Of a DNA stretch of 34,692 bases, positions 23,127 through 32,993 are shown piece by piece. The translations under genes were made by a program, and so were the position numbers. Source of the DNA: JAWVFN01 sp963696625. Its GTDB lineage: Bacteria; Actinomycetota; Thermoleophilia; Solirubrobacterales; 70-9. The notes under the pieces are model-generated. The model saw only the letters and a program-made list of their open reading frames with translations. It made no database searches and had not been told where the DNA came from. The stretch's first letter is position 1. Each line of letters opens with the position of its first letter. Location: positions 1-34,692 of the forward strand of contig CAVOKZ010000045.1 of the NCBI GenBank assembly GCA_963696625.1, given 5' to 3'.

Positions 23127-25834
23127 ATGCAGGACTCCTATCCGAAACACCGCGAAGCCGACGTCACCCTCCGCGACGGCTCGACCGTGCACGTGCGACC
23201 CGTCCGCGCGGCGGACGAGGAACCAATCCTCCGGTTCCTCGACGGGCTCGACTCGACCTCTCGCGCGTTCAGGTTCTTCACCGCTGGCGCCAACCTCAGA
23301 GCCGCCGCTCGCCTCATGGTGGACGTCGATTACTCACGCCGCTACGGGTTGATCGCCCTTCGCGGCGCGAACGAAGAGATCATCGGGCAGGGGCTATACG
23401 TCAGCCGCGAGCCCGAGCGGGCCGAGGTAGCGTTCACGATCGCCGACCGCTTCCAGGGCAAGGGCCTCGGCACGCTCCTGCTGGCCCATCTCGCCGAGGT
23501 CGCCGAACAGAACGACATCTCGCTGTTCTTCGCCGAGGTGCTCCCCGAGAACTTCCGCATGATCGACGTCTTCCGCGAGAGCGGGTTTCCGGTCGCGACG
23601 TCGTCGGAACCGGGAACCATCCACGTCGAGCTTCCCGACATCGTTTTCCGGCGAGGCGGTCGCGCGGTTCGAGGACCGCGACCGGCTTGCTGCAAGGGCC
23701 GCGGTCACGGCCTTCCTCGAGCCTCGCGCAGTGGCGATCATCGGCGCCTCGCGCGATCCAGGGACGGTCGGCGGGCGGCTCTTCGAAAACGCGCTCGAGT
23801 CGGGTTTCGAGGGCGTCGTCCACCCCGTCAACCCCGCAGCGACGACTGTGCGGTCGGTACGTGCCTATCCCAGCATCGTCGATCTCCCGGATCAGATCGA
23901 CCTCGCCGTGATCGCGGTCCCCGCGCCGGCGGTCGTCGACGTCGCCCGCGAGTGCGCCGAGCAGGGGGTTCAGGCGCTGGTCGTGATCTCGGCGGGGTTC
24001 GCCGAGGTTGGCGCGGAGGGTGCCGAGCGCCAGCGGCACCTCGTCGAGGTCTGCCGCGAAGCCGGGATACGACTGGTCGGCCCCAACTGCCTTGGGGTCC
24101 TGAACGCCGTCGAAGGGGCTCGCCTCAACCTGACCTTCGCCCCCGGGGTGCCACCGCCGGGCGCGGTGGCCTTCGCGACGCAGAGCGGTGCCCTGGGCCT
24201 GGCGTTGATCGACCTCGCCAGCGAGCGCGGCCTCGGGGTCTCCTCGTTCGCGTCCATCGGCAATCGGGCGGACATCACGGCAAACGATTTCCTCGAGTAC
24301 TGGGAAGAAGACGACGCCAGCCGGGTCGCGCTCCTCTACATCGAGTCGTTCAGCGACGCACGGCGCTTCTCACGGATCGCACGACGTCTCGGGCGCCGGA
24401 TGCCGATCGTCGCCGTCAAGAGCGGGCGCTCGGCGGCCGGTGCGCGCGCCACCAGCTCCCACACGGGGGCGCTGCTGGCGGCGTCGGACATCACCGTCGA
24501 TGCCCTCTTCGAGCAGGCCGGCGTGATCCGCACCGACACCCTCGCCGAGCTCCTCGACGTTGCCGCGCTGCTCGAGAACCAGCCCCTGCCTCAGGGCCGC
24601 CGGGTCGGCATCCTCACCAACGCCGGAGGGCCGGGGATCATGTGCGCCGACGCCTGCGAGGCGGGCGGCCTCGAGGTGCCTGAGACTCCGGATGACCTGC
24701 GGGAGAGGCTGCACGGCTTCCTGCCTGCCGAGGCATCGCTCCGAAATCCGATCGACATGATCGCCACGGCGAGCGCCGAGCACTACCGCGAGGCGGTCCA
24801 CACGATGGCCGACTGGGAGGGCATCGATGCATTGATCGTCATCTTCATCCGGCCGCTGCTGACCCGCGCGGAGGACGTCGCCGCGGCGATCGGCGAGGCA
24901 GTCGCCGAGATCACGAGGCCGATCCCGGTCCAGGCGGTATTTATGTCGCCCCAGGACCACGCCGCCGTGGCCGGTCACGGCATCCCCGCCCACCTCTACC
25001 CGGAGGACGCCGCCAGCACCCTCGCCCGCGTGATGCGCCACGTCGACTGGCGTCGCCGCCCAGCGGAATCGCCTCCCGTTTTCGGCGACGCCCGCGGCGA
25101 GGAGGCCGCCGCCGTGATCGCGCGCGCGCTCAAGGGCGAGAACGAATGGATGAAGATGGAGGAGGCCGCTCGGCTGCTCGAGTGCTACGGAATCGCCGCA
25201 CCCGAGTGGCGGATCGCCGCAGATCCCGCCGCCGCCGGGGCGGCCGCCGAGGAGATCGGCGGGCCGATCGCGCTCAAGGCGCAGGGTCCCGGCATCCTCC
25301 ACAAGACCGAGATCGGCGCGGTCCGGCTCGGGCTCTCGGGCGCGGCTGAAACTGAACGGGCGGCCCATGAGATGGCCGCGTCCGTCGCCTCCAGCGGCGC
25401 CGAGGCCGAAAGCTTCATGGTCGAGAGAATGGCCGACGGCGGGGCGGAGCTGCTGATCGGCGTCGCCGATGACGCGACCTTCGGCCCGGTCCTTGCCTGC
25501 GGCGCAGGAGGCACCCAGGCCGAGCTGATCAGGGACGTCTCGGTGCGGATCTGCCCGATCACGCCCGGCGACGCACGCGAGATGCTGCGCTCGCTTGCGA
25601 CCTTCCCCCTGCTCACCGGCTACCGCGGGGCGCCCGAGGCCGACCTCGGCGCGCTCGAACAGCTCCTGCTTCGGGTCAGCGCGATGGTGGACGCCCATCA
25701 TGAGATCGCCGAGCCTCGACCTCAACCCCGTCCTCGCCGGCCCGGGAGGTGCGATCGCGGTCGACTCGCGGATCAGGGTCAAGAGCGTCCCGCCCCGCCA
25801 CCCCTGGCCTGCGGCGCGCAGCGGGCTGATATAA
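23127..25834 (+). CDS. Pat-like protein acetyltransferase (GNAT plus NDP-forming acyl-CoA synthetase domains), frameshifted
   Basis: Read straight, the gene is broken by two +1 shifts, near 23637 (GAG CTT CCC GAC) and near 25714 (GCC GAG CCT CGA). Removing one base at each gives a continuous protein of 901 residues, the usual length of Pat enzymes. Domains in order are an N-terminal GNAT (VAFTIADRFQGKGLG binds acetyl-CoA), CoA-binding (AIIGASRDPGTVGG), succinyl-CoA-ligase-like (ATQSGALG and SHTGALLAASD) and an ATP-grasp domain (IALKAQGPGILHKTE). The GNAT-first order is that of Streptomyces lividans PatA, which acetylates acetoacetyl-CoA synthetase. That enzyme is the next gene here, 11 nt downstream. 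The shifts probably reflect sequence errors. Confidence 0.85.
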
Positions 25835-25845
25835 GCGGCGAGGCG

Positions 25846-27820
25846 ATGGAGAGCGCGACCGCGCAACCCGAGCTGGTCTGGGAGCCGACGCCGGAGGCGA
25901 TCGAGAACTCCGCGCTGACCGCGTTTCAGCGCTGGCTCGAATCCGAGCGCGGCCTGAGCTTCGGCTCCTACGAGGAGCTCTGGGACTGGTCCTCGAGCGA
26001 GATCGAGGCCTTCTGGGGTGCGATCTGGGATTACTTCGAGGTCGGCGACCCCGCCGGCACCGTGCTCGAATCGCGCGAGATGCCCGGCACCAAGTGGTTC
26101 CCGGGAACCGAGCTGCAACTACGCCGAGCACCTGTTCCGCGGCCGCACGGGATCGGAGCCGGCCATCCTCCACGCCTCCGAGCTGCGCGGGCTCAGCGAG
26201 CTGAGCTGGGACGAGCTGCGCGAGCAGGTGGCTGCGGCGGCCGCCGGCCTGCGCGCGCTCGGGGTCGAGAAGGGCGATCGCGTCGTCGCCTACCTGCCCA
26301 ACGTCCCCGAAGCCGTGATCGCCTTCCTCGCCGGCGCCTCGATCGGCGCGATCTGGTCGAGCTGCTCGCCCGACTTCGGCGCCCGCTCGGTCGTCGACCG
26401 CTTCGCCCAGATCGAGCCCAAGGTGCTGTTCGCGGTCGACGGCTATCGCTACGGCGGCAAGGACTTCGACCGCCGCGAGGTCCTGGCCGGGCTCCAGGAG
26501 GAGATGCCGAGCGTCGAGAAGACAGTCGTCCTCCCCTACCTCGACGCCGATCCCGACCTGGAGCCGCTGAGCGACGCGATGACCTGGGGCGAGCTGCTCG
26601 AATCCGGCGCCGGCGCCGAGCTGACCTTCGAGCGAGTCGCCTTCGACCACCCGCTCTGGGTCCTCTACTCATCGGGCACGACGGGCCTGCCGAAGCCGAT
26701 CGTCCACGGCCACGGCGGGATCCTGCTCGAGCAGCTGAAGAAGCTCAACCTCCACGTCGACGCCCACGAGGGCGACCGCCTCTTCTGGTTCACGACGACC
26801 GGCTGGATGATGTGGAACTTCCTCGTCGGCGGGCTGCTGACGCCGGCGGCGATCGTCCTCTACGACGGCAACCCCGGGGCGCCGGACATGGGCGTGCTCT
26901 GGGACCTCGCCGAGAAGGCGCAGATCACGACCTTCGGCACCAGCGCCGCCTTCGTCGCCGCCTGTATGAAGGACGGGGTCGAGCCCGGCGCCGGCCGCGA
27001 CCTCTCGCGCCTGCGAGCCGTGGGATCGACCGGCTCGCCGCTCTCGCCGGAGGGCTTCGACTGGATCTACGAGCACCTCGGCTCCGGCACCTGGCTGTTC
27101 TCGACCTCGGGCGGCACCGACGTCTGCACCGCCTTCGTCGGCGGCGTCCCCACCCTGCCGGTCTATCGCGGCGAGCTCCAGGGCCGCGCCCTCGGCGCCC
27201 GGGTCGAGTCCTGGGACGAGGACGGCGCGAGCGTCGTCGGCGAGGTCGGCGAGCTGGTGATCAGCGAGCCGATGCCCTCGATGCCGGTCTTCTTCTGGGG
27301 AGACGAGGACGGCTCGCGCCTGCGCGAGGCCTACTTCGAGTTCTACCCGGGCGTCTGGCGCCACGGCGACTGGATCGAGATCACCGAGCGCGGCACGGCG
27401 ATCATCTACGGCCGCTCCGACTCGACCATCAACCGCGGCGGGATCCGCATGGGCACCAGCGAGATCTACCGCTCGGTGCTGGCGATCGACGAGATCACCG
27501 ACGCGCTGGTCGTCGACGTCCCCCGCGACGGCGAGGAGAACTGGATGCCGCTTTTCGTCGTCCTCCGCGAGGGCGGCGAGCTCGACGAGGCGCTGATCAA
27601 GCGGATCGCGACCGGCATCCGCAGCGACTGCTCGCCGCGCCATGTGCCGAACGAGGTCTTCGCGATCGCCGAGGTCCCCCGCACGCTCTCGGGCAAGGTG
27701 CTCGAGGTACCGGTCAAGAAGATCCTCATGGGCACGCCCGCCGACAAAGCCGCCAGCCGCGACTCGCTCGCCAACCCCGCGGCGCTCGACTACTTCGTCG
27801 AGCTCGCCCAGAAAAGCTAA
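25846..27820 (+). CDS. Acetoacetyl-CoA synthetase, one frameshift
   Basis: The enzyme activates acetoacetate with ATP and CoA to acetoacetyl-CoA. Translation from ATG 25846 runs to KWFPGTEL and then shifts at about 26116. Deleting one base gives GTEL-NYAEHLFRG and a 657-residue protein, the normal family length. Visible motifs are LYSSGTTGLPKPIVHGHGG (ATP loop), FSTSGGTDVCT, YGRSDSTINRGGIRMG (hinge) and the C-terminal PRTLSGK, whose Lys (codon 27695-27697) is the adenylation Lys and the usual target of Pat acetyltransferases. The Trp-rich N-terminal domain (SYEELWDWSSSEIEAFW) is typical of the acetoacetate/acetate branch. The stop overlaps the convergent subtilase stop. Confidence 0.9.
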
Positions 27821-29571
27821 GGCGCGACCGCCGCCGCGGCATCGAGCCGGCCGCCGGTCGCGACTTTCTCGGTCAACGAGGGCAGGGGATCCACGTGACC
27901 GAGAATCGCGGAGCGAACCTCGGCGGCCGTATCCAGCGGGTGACGCGCCCAGACCAGGGCGGCGGCGCCGCTGACGAACGCGGTCGAGAACGAGGTGCCG
28001 TCGAGGAAGGCATAGGTGTTGGCGCTTGCCTCGCAGCTGAGCTCGACGTTGTCGACGTAGGCGCCGTCGTCGCGGACGGAGTCGTCGCTGGTGAGGCGGA
28101 AGCGCAGGTAGACCGCGCGGCGGCCGTTGAAGCGCGGCGGCAACCCGGCGGTGCGAAACCCTCGGATGCTGCCGCTGTGGCGGCGCAGGCGAACGTACCG
28201 CTTGCCGTGTGAAGCCTCGACCACAAGGCGATCGTGACCTCGCTGGGTCCTGACCTTGAGGAAGTACCCAAGCACGCAGCCGCGGCGCTCGGAGAGGTCG
28301 ATCGGCTGCGAGCGGATCCAGCTGTTGGTGTCGTTCTTGTAGCGGCCGTGGGGCGAGTCGGTGATCGAGAAGCCGCGCTTGAGACGGCGGGTGAGCCGCC
28401 ACGACCGACCCTTGCCGCCCCGCTTCCACCGCTCGGTGAGCGGAAGGGCGCCGAACGCGTCGCGAAGAGATGACGCGATCGCGCCCGGTGGAAAGGTGCT
28501 GAGGATGTTTTCGCCGGGGGCCGCGAGGTCGACCGCGACCGGGCCGATGTTGGCGAAGCCCGAGAGGTGATCGCGCTGGTCAGTCGAGGTCACGCAGATC
28601 ACGGTCGGCGCGGCCCAGCCGCAGGGATAGACCGGATCGGCATCGACGTTGAGGTGATCGTTGCCGGCCGAGGTCACGAACAGCACGTCCGGCGCCCCCT
28701 CGATCGCGTTCTTCTCCGAGCTCGATGCCTGGTTCGAACCGGTGCTGTAGTTGATCACCCTGGCGCCGTTGGCGACCGCGTACTTGAACGCCGCCAGCTC
28801 GCCGTCGAGCGTCAGCGGCGCGCGCACGGGCATCAGCGTCACGTCCCAGTCGACGCCGGCGATGCCGGTCCCGTTGTTTCCCTCGGCCCCGACGATCCCG
28901 GAGATGAACGTCCCGTGGCCCTGATCGGGATCGCCGGCGTCGCTCGGATTGGCGTCCTGGCCCTTGAAGTCCCAGCCCTGGACGTCGTCCTTGAATCCGT
29001 TGAGGTCGTCGTCGACGCCGTTGCCGGCGATCTCCCCCGGATTGACCCAGATGTTGTCGTTGAGGTCCGGGTGGGTGAGCGAGATCCCGGTGTCGACGAC
29101 CGCGACCGTGACCCCGGCGCTCCCGGTGCCGAGGCCCCACGCCGCGGGGGCGCTGATATCGGCGCCGGCCAGCCCGTGCTGGCCGAAGACGGCCTGGCCG
29201 GTGTTTCGAAGGCTCCACTGCTCGGCGAAGCGCGAGTCGTTCGGCGTCGCAAACGCCTCGCGGCGCCAGTTTGGCTCGGCGTAGAGCACCTCGGGCCGGC
29301 TCTCGAGCTCGGCGATGCCTTCGGGCACGGAGGTGCCCGAAGACAGGTCGACGAGCCGCAGACCGGGCACGATCCCGAGCGCGTGGGCGATGCCCGCTTC
29401 CTCCTCGGCGAGCAGCGATCGCACCTCGGCGCCGGGCAGACTCGGCTTGAAGCGGACCAGAACCTCGCCTGGGACGTAGGAAGCGGGCTCCGGGGACGTC
29501 TGAGCGTGGGCCGGGGCAGCGAGGGCCAGCGCCAGCGCAGCCGCGAGCCCCGCCTGGGCGATCGCCTTCAT
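27817..29571 (-). CDS. Secreted subtilase (S8) with an inserted domain before the catalytic Ser
   Basis: The 584-residue precursor has a signal peptide (cut near AHAQ), an inhibitor-I9-like propeptide segment (about 30-110: YVPGEVLVRFKPSLPG to EVLYAEPNW) and an S8 protease domain. The triad is Asp160 in VVDTGIS, His219 in DQGHGTF and Ser527 in LDGTSFSTAF, with oxyanion Asn304 in TSAGND. Between the AAPGENILSTF strand and the Ser helix lies an extra domain of about 155 residues (about 364-518). It is rich in Arg, with a jelly-roll-like end (DDGAYVDNVELSC). Such domains may bind substrate or wall. It is the last gene of the minus-strand acyl-CoA operon, 27 nt after the carboxylase gene. Confidence 0.92.
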   Translation of the reverse strand: MKAIAQAGLAAALALALAAPAHAQTSPEPASYVPGEVLVRFKPSLPGAEVRSLLAEEEAGIAHALGIVPGLRLVDLSSGTSVPEGIAELESRPEVLYAEPNWRREAFATPNDSRFAEQWSLRNTGQAVFGQHGLAGADISAPAAWGLGTGSAGVTVAVVDTGISLTHPDLNDNIWVNPGEIAGNGVDDDLNGFKDDVQGWDFKGQDANPSDAGDPDQGHGTFISGIVGAEGNNGTGIAGVDWDVTLMPVRAPLTLDGELAAFKYAVANGARVINYSTGSNQASSSEKNAIEGAPDVLFVTSAGNDHLNVDADPVYPCGWAAPTVICVTSTDQRDHLSGFANIGPVAVDLAAPGENILSTFPPGAIASSLRDAFGALPLTERWKRGGKGRSWRLTRRLKRGFSITDSPHGRYKNDTNSWIRSQPIDLSERRGCVLGYFLKVRTQRGHDRLVVEASHGKRYVRLRRHSGSIRGFRTAGLPPRFNGRRAVYLRFRLTSDDSVRDDGAYVDNVELSCEASANTYAFLDGTSFSTAFVSGAAALVWARHPLDTAAEVRSAILGHVDPLPSLTEKVATGGRLDAAAAVAP

Positions 29572-29598
29572 CGTCGTTTCAACACCGAGAAAGGCGGT

Positions 29599-31119
29599 TC
29601 AGACCGGCGTCACAGGGTTGTGGCGGTCGGCAAAGCGCCGGTCCCTGCGCTCGACCAGCGCGTAGCGCTGGACCAGCTCGTCGCGCAGCCGATCGGGCTC
29701 GATCACCGCATCGACGACGAGCTCGGAGGCGAGGCGGAGGATATCGATGTCCTCGGAATACTCGGCGCGCTTTGCGTCGATGAACTCGGCGCGCTCGGCC
29801 TCGTCTTCGATCTCCTCGATCTGGTTGAAGAAGACCGCGTTGATCGCCGCCTCCGGCCCCATCACCGCGATCGAGGCTGTGGGCAGCGCCAGGCAGCAGT
29901 CGGGGTCGAAAGCCGGGCCGGCCATCGCGTAGAGCCCCGCGCCGTAGGCCTTGCGCACGATCACCGAGATCTTCGGCACCGTCGCCTCCGAGACGGCGCT
30001 GATCATCTTGGCGCCGTGGCGGATGATCCCCTGGCGCTCGACGTCGGTGCCGATCATGAAACCGGGGACGTCGGCGAGGAACAGCAGCGGCACGTTGAAG
30101 GCGTTGCAGGTCCAGATGAAGCGGGCGGCCTTGTCGGCCGAGTCGACGAACAGCACCCCGCCCTTGTGCTTCGGCTGGTTGGCGACGATCCCGATCGCGC
30201 GGCCCTCGAGCCGCGCGTAGCCGACGACGAGCTCCTTCGCCCAGCGCTTGTGAACCTCGAGGAAGCTGCCCTCGTCGACGACCGTGTCGATCAGGTCCTC
30301 GACGTCGTACGAAGCCTTCTCATCGGCCGGGACGATCTCGCTGATGTGGGTCGCCGAACCCGGTCCCGCCGGGGGCGCGGTTGGCGCGGCTTCGCGCCAG
30401 TTCGTCGGCAGGTAGGAGAGGTAGCGCTGCGCGGTCTCGATCGCCTCCTCGTCGGACTTCGCGAGGAAGTGGCCGCAGCCCGAGACGCTCGTGTGCATCC
30501 GGGCGCCGCCCATCTCGTCGAGCGTCACCTCCTCGCCGATCACCATCTGCGCCATCCGCGGCGAGCCCAAGTACATCGAGGCGTTGCCGTCGCGCATGAT
30601 CACGACGTCGCAGAAGGCCGGGATGTAGGCCCCGCCGGCGGCGCTCGGCCCGAACAACAGGCAGACCTGGGGCGCCTGGCCCGAGAGCCGCACCTGGTTG
30701 TGGAAGATCCTGCCGGCGCCGCGCCTGCCGGGGAACATCTGCACCTGCTCGGTGATCCTCGCGCCGGCCGAGTCGACGAGGTAGATCAACGGGACCTGAT
30801 GCTTGAGCGCGGACTCCTGGATGCGGAGGATCTTCTCGACCGTCTTCGGCCCCCAGGAGCCGGCCTTGACGGCGGGGTCGTTGGCCATCAGCGCGACGGG
30901 GCGCCCGCCGACGGTCGCCATCCCGGTGACGACCCCGTCGGCCCCGAGGCCCTCCTGCTCCCAGTTGGCGAGCAGGCCCTCCTCTGCGAACGACCCGGCG
31001 TCGACGAGCTTGACGACCCGCTCGCGCACGGGCAGCTTCTCCTGCTCGATGACCTTGTTGCGGTGACGCTCCGGCCCGCCCCCCAGAGCCGCTTCGAGGG
31101 CTGGCTTGATGTCGGTCAA
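29599..31119 (-). CDS. Acyl-CoA carboxylase, carboxyltransferase (beta) subunit
   Basis: The start is TTG 31119, giving LTDIKPALEAALGGG; the open frame further upstream only reads the shadow of the coiled-coil gene. The 506-residue protein is a full carboxyltransferase with two crotonase-like halves: VDSAGARITEQ, GPSAAGGAYIPAFCD and MYLGSPRM in the first, and ANQPKHKGGVLFVDSADKAARF, DVPGFMIGTDVE and AYGAGLYAMAGPAFDPD in the second. It moves carboxyl groups from biotin to an acyl-CoA. Neighbouring HMG-CoA lyase makes 3-methylcrotonyl-CoA in leucine breakdown a candidate substrate, but propionyl- or acetyl-CoA cannot be excluded. The biotin-carrying alpha subunit is not in the window. Confidence 0.92.
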   Translation of the reverse strand: MTDIKPALEAALGGGPERHRNKVIEQEKLPVRERVVKLVDAGSFAEEGLLANWEQEGLGADGVVTGMATVGGRPVALMANDPAVKAGSWGPKTVEKILRIQESALKHQVPLIYLVDSAGARITEQVQMFPGRRGAGRIFHNQVRLSGQAPQVCLLFGPSAAGGAYIPAFCDVVIMRDGNASMYLGSPRMAQMVIGEEVTLDEMGGARMHTSVSGCGHFLAKSDEEAIETAQRYLSYLPTNWREAAPTAPPAGPGSATHISEIVPADEKASYDVEDLIDTVVDEGSFLEVHKRWAKELVVGYARLEGRAIGIVANQPKHKGGVLFVDSADKAARFIWTCNAFNVPLLFLADVPGFMIGTDVERQGIIRHGAKMISAVSEATVPKISVIVRKAYGAGLYAMAGPAFDPDCCLALPTASIAVMGPEAAINAVFFNQIEEIEDEAERAEFIDAKRAEYSEDIDILRLASELVVDAVIEPDRLRDELVQRYALVERRDRRFADRHNPVTPV

Positions 31120-31126
31120 GGCCCGC

Positions 31127-32041
31127 CTAGCTCTTGGACTTCGAGGAGGAGGAGGAGCCGGTCTTGCGACGACGGCCGCGCTTGGGCCGCGGCTTCTCCT
31201 GCTCAGGCTCGTCGACGACCTCGGTCTGTTCAAGGTCCTCGGCCTGATCGTCAAACGGCGGCTCTCCGTCGGCCTCGGCGTCGACCAGCTCGGTCTGCTC
31301 GAGCTCCTCGCCGTCGACGTCGATGTCGATGTCGATGTCGCCGTTCGCGCTGTCTTCGCGCGCGAGCGGGTCGAGCTCCTCGGGCGTCGCGAAGGCGTCG
31401 TTGCCCGGGCTCGGCTTGTAGCTGCCCACGGCATCCGCGAGGGCGCCGCCGAGCTCCTCCATCTCGGCGATCACCTTGTCGCGGTTTCCCGCCAAGTCGC
31501 TGATCAAAGCTTCGATCTCGCCGCGGCGCTGGACGCCCTCGGCGATCGTGCGCCGGGCCTGGGCCTCGCCGGCCTCGATGGTCTCGCGCGCCTCCTGCTC
31601 GGCCTGCGCCTTGGACTCGGCGGCGTGGTCCGCGGCGCCTTGGCGCGTCTCGCTCGCGTAGGCGTCGGCCTTCTCGCGGGTCTCCTTGGCGTAGGCGTCG
31701 GCGCCGGCGCGGGCCTCGGCCGCGTAGGCGTCGGCCTCCTTGCGCGTCGTGTCGGCGTCAGCGGCCGCCTGGGTGCGCAGCTCCTGCGCCTCCTGCTCGG
31801 CCTCGCTGCGGATCTCCTGGGCGCTCTCCTCGGCCTCGGCGAGGATCGCGCCGGTGCGCTGCCCGACACGCTCGAGCTCGCGGCGCACGGTGTCGGAGCG
31901 AGCCTGGTCGCCCCCACCGGTCTCGAGCCAATCGGCAAGGCGATTGAGGAACTTCTCGACCTCGCGGCGGTCGTACCCGCGCCGCTCGGTGGGAAAGTTC
32001 GCCTTGCGAATCCGCTCCAACGATGTTTCGTCAACAGCCAT
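31127..32041 (-). CDS. DivIVA-like coiled-coil protein with 11-residue repeats
   Basis: The 304-residue protein begins with a DivIVA-type motif (IRKANFPTERRGYDRREVEKFLNRL), the segment that binds curved membrane and anchors polar complexes in actinobacteria. A long coiled coil runs from about 50 to 195. It includes four consecutive 11-residue units at 103-146 (ADAYAAEARAG, ADAYAKETREK, ADAYASETRQG, AADHAAESKAQ), a hendecad pattern that gives a straight rod. The C-terminal third is disordered: an acidic run (DIDIDIDVDGEE), LEQTELVD and its copy LEQTEVVD, then a basic Ser/Lys end. It has a good ribosome site (GGAGG). Its place inside a metabolic operon is odd. Confidence 0.85.
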   Translation of the reverse strand: MAVDETSLERIRKANFPTERRGYDRREVEKFLNRLADWLETGGGDQARSDTVRRELERVGQRTGAILAEAEESAQEIRSEAEQEAQELRTQAAADADTTRKEADAYAAEARAGADAYAKETREKADAYASETRQGAADHAAESKAQAEQEARETIEAGEAQARRTIAEGVQRRGEIEALISDLAGNRDKVIAEMEELGGALADAVGSYKPSPGNDAFATPEELDPLAREDSANGDIDIDIDVDGEELEQTELVDAEADGEPPFDDQAEDLEQTEVVDEPEQEKPRPKRGRRRKTGSSSSSKSKS

Positions 32042-32082
32042 GGATCCCTCCGAAGTTTGCCCTAGATCGGGTGTGGGCGCTC

Positions 32083-32964
32083 CTAGCCCAGATCGGCTGC
32101 AACCGGCTTATCACCAGAGTAGTCATAGAAACCGCTGCCTGACTTCTTGCCGTAGTTACCCGCTGAGACCAGCTTCTTCAACGTCTCGGGCTGGGCGAAG
32201 CGCTGCTCGCCGTAGGCGTCGACCATGACGTCGGCGATCGAGGCGAGGGTGTCGAGCCCGACGAAGTCGGCGAGCGTCAGCGGGCCCATCGGATGGCCGG
32301 CGCCGGCCATCATCCCGGCGTCGATGTCCTGCACCGAGCCCACTCCCTGCTCGTAGGCGCGGATCGCGTCGAGTATGTAGGGGACGAGCAGGCGGTTGAC
32401 GATGAAGCCGCGGTTGTCGCCGGCGGCGACGTTGGTCTTGCCGAGCTCGTTGCCGACTTCGAACCCGAGGTCGTAGGCGGCGTCGCCGGTGCCCTCGGCC
32501 TTGACCACCTCGAGCAGCGGCATCACCTGCGGCGGGTTGAAGAAATGGAGGCCGAGGAACCGCTCGGGGCGCTTGGTGGCGGCGGCCTGATCGGCGACGG
32601 CGAGCGAGGAGGTGTTGGTGGCGAAGGTGGCGTCGTCCTTGACGATGCCGTCGACCTCCTTCCACATCTCGAGCTTCTTCTCGAGGTCCTCGGTGATCGC
32701 CTCGATCACCAGGTCGCAGTCGGCGAGATCTCCGTAGTCGAGCGTGCCCTGGATCCGGCCCTTGACGGCGTCGGCGTCCTCCTGGGTCATCTTCTCCTTC
32801 GAGACCGCCTTGGCGAGCTGCTTGTCGATCTTGGCCAGGCCCTTGTCGAGGGTCTCCTGGTCGACCTCGCGCACGACTACGTCCCACCCGTTCTGGGCAC
32901 AGATCTGGGTGATTCCGTGGCCCATCAGACCGCAGCCGAGCACTCCAACCTTGTTGATCGCCAA
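32083..32964 (-). CDS. 3-hydroxybutyryl-CoA dehydrogenase
   Basis: The enzyme interconverts acetoacetyl-CoA and 3-hydroxybutyryl-CoA with NAD(P)H. The 293-residue protein starts at TTG 32964, confirmed by the strong site AAGGAG nine bases upstream. The Rossmann dinucleotide loop is GVLGCGLMGHG (Gly10, 12 and 15). DLVIEAITEDLEKK, NTSSLAV and GLHFFNPPQVMPLLEVV carry the active-site Glu/His/Asn elements, and NRGFIVNRLLVPY and GAGHPMGPLTLADFVGLD form the C-terminal domain. The length is standard. It lies 29 nt behind the NTF2-like gene. With acetoacetyl-CoA synthetase across the convergent junction it completes an acetoacetate-to-hydroxybutyryl-CoA route. Confidence 0.95.
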   Translation of the reverse strand: MAINKVGVLGCGLMGHGITQICAQNGWDVVVREVDQETLDKGLAKIDKQLAKAVSKEKMTQEDADAVKGRIQGTLDYGDLADCDLVIEAITEDLEKKLEMWKEVDGIVKDDATFATNTSSLAVADQAAATKRPERFLGLHFFNPPQVMPLLEVVKAEGTGDAAYDLGFEVGNELGKTNVAAGDNRGFIVNRLLVPYILDAIRAYEQGVGSVQDIDAGMMAGAGHPMGPLTLADFVGLDTLASIADVMVDAYGEQRFAQPETLKKLVSAGNYGKKSGSGFYDYSGDKPVAADLG

Positions 32965-32973
32965 GTCTCTTCT

Positions 32974-32980
32974 CTCCTTA
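32974..32980 (-). promoter_or_regulatory. Ribosome binding site deciding the TTG start of the dehydrogenase
   Basis: The minus strand reads TAAGGAG about nine bases before TTG 32964. It fixes the unusual TTG start, since no ATG or GTG lies in the right place. Confidence 0.7.
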
Positions 32981-32993
32981 GTTCGTGTTGGGA

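Noticed and set aside
23731..28212. A single 1493-codon plus-strand frame
   Set aside because: It is a chimera: the middle of the Pat-like protein, a short true stretch of the synthetase N-terminus, then Arg/Pro-rich out-of-frame sequence. It results from the single-base insertions.
28567..31503. A 978-codon plus-strand frame opposite the subtilase and carboxylase
   Set aside because: It is antisense to two clearly recognised enzymes and its composition (Arg, Asp, Val, Gly in runs) is that of a high-GC shadow frame.
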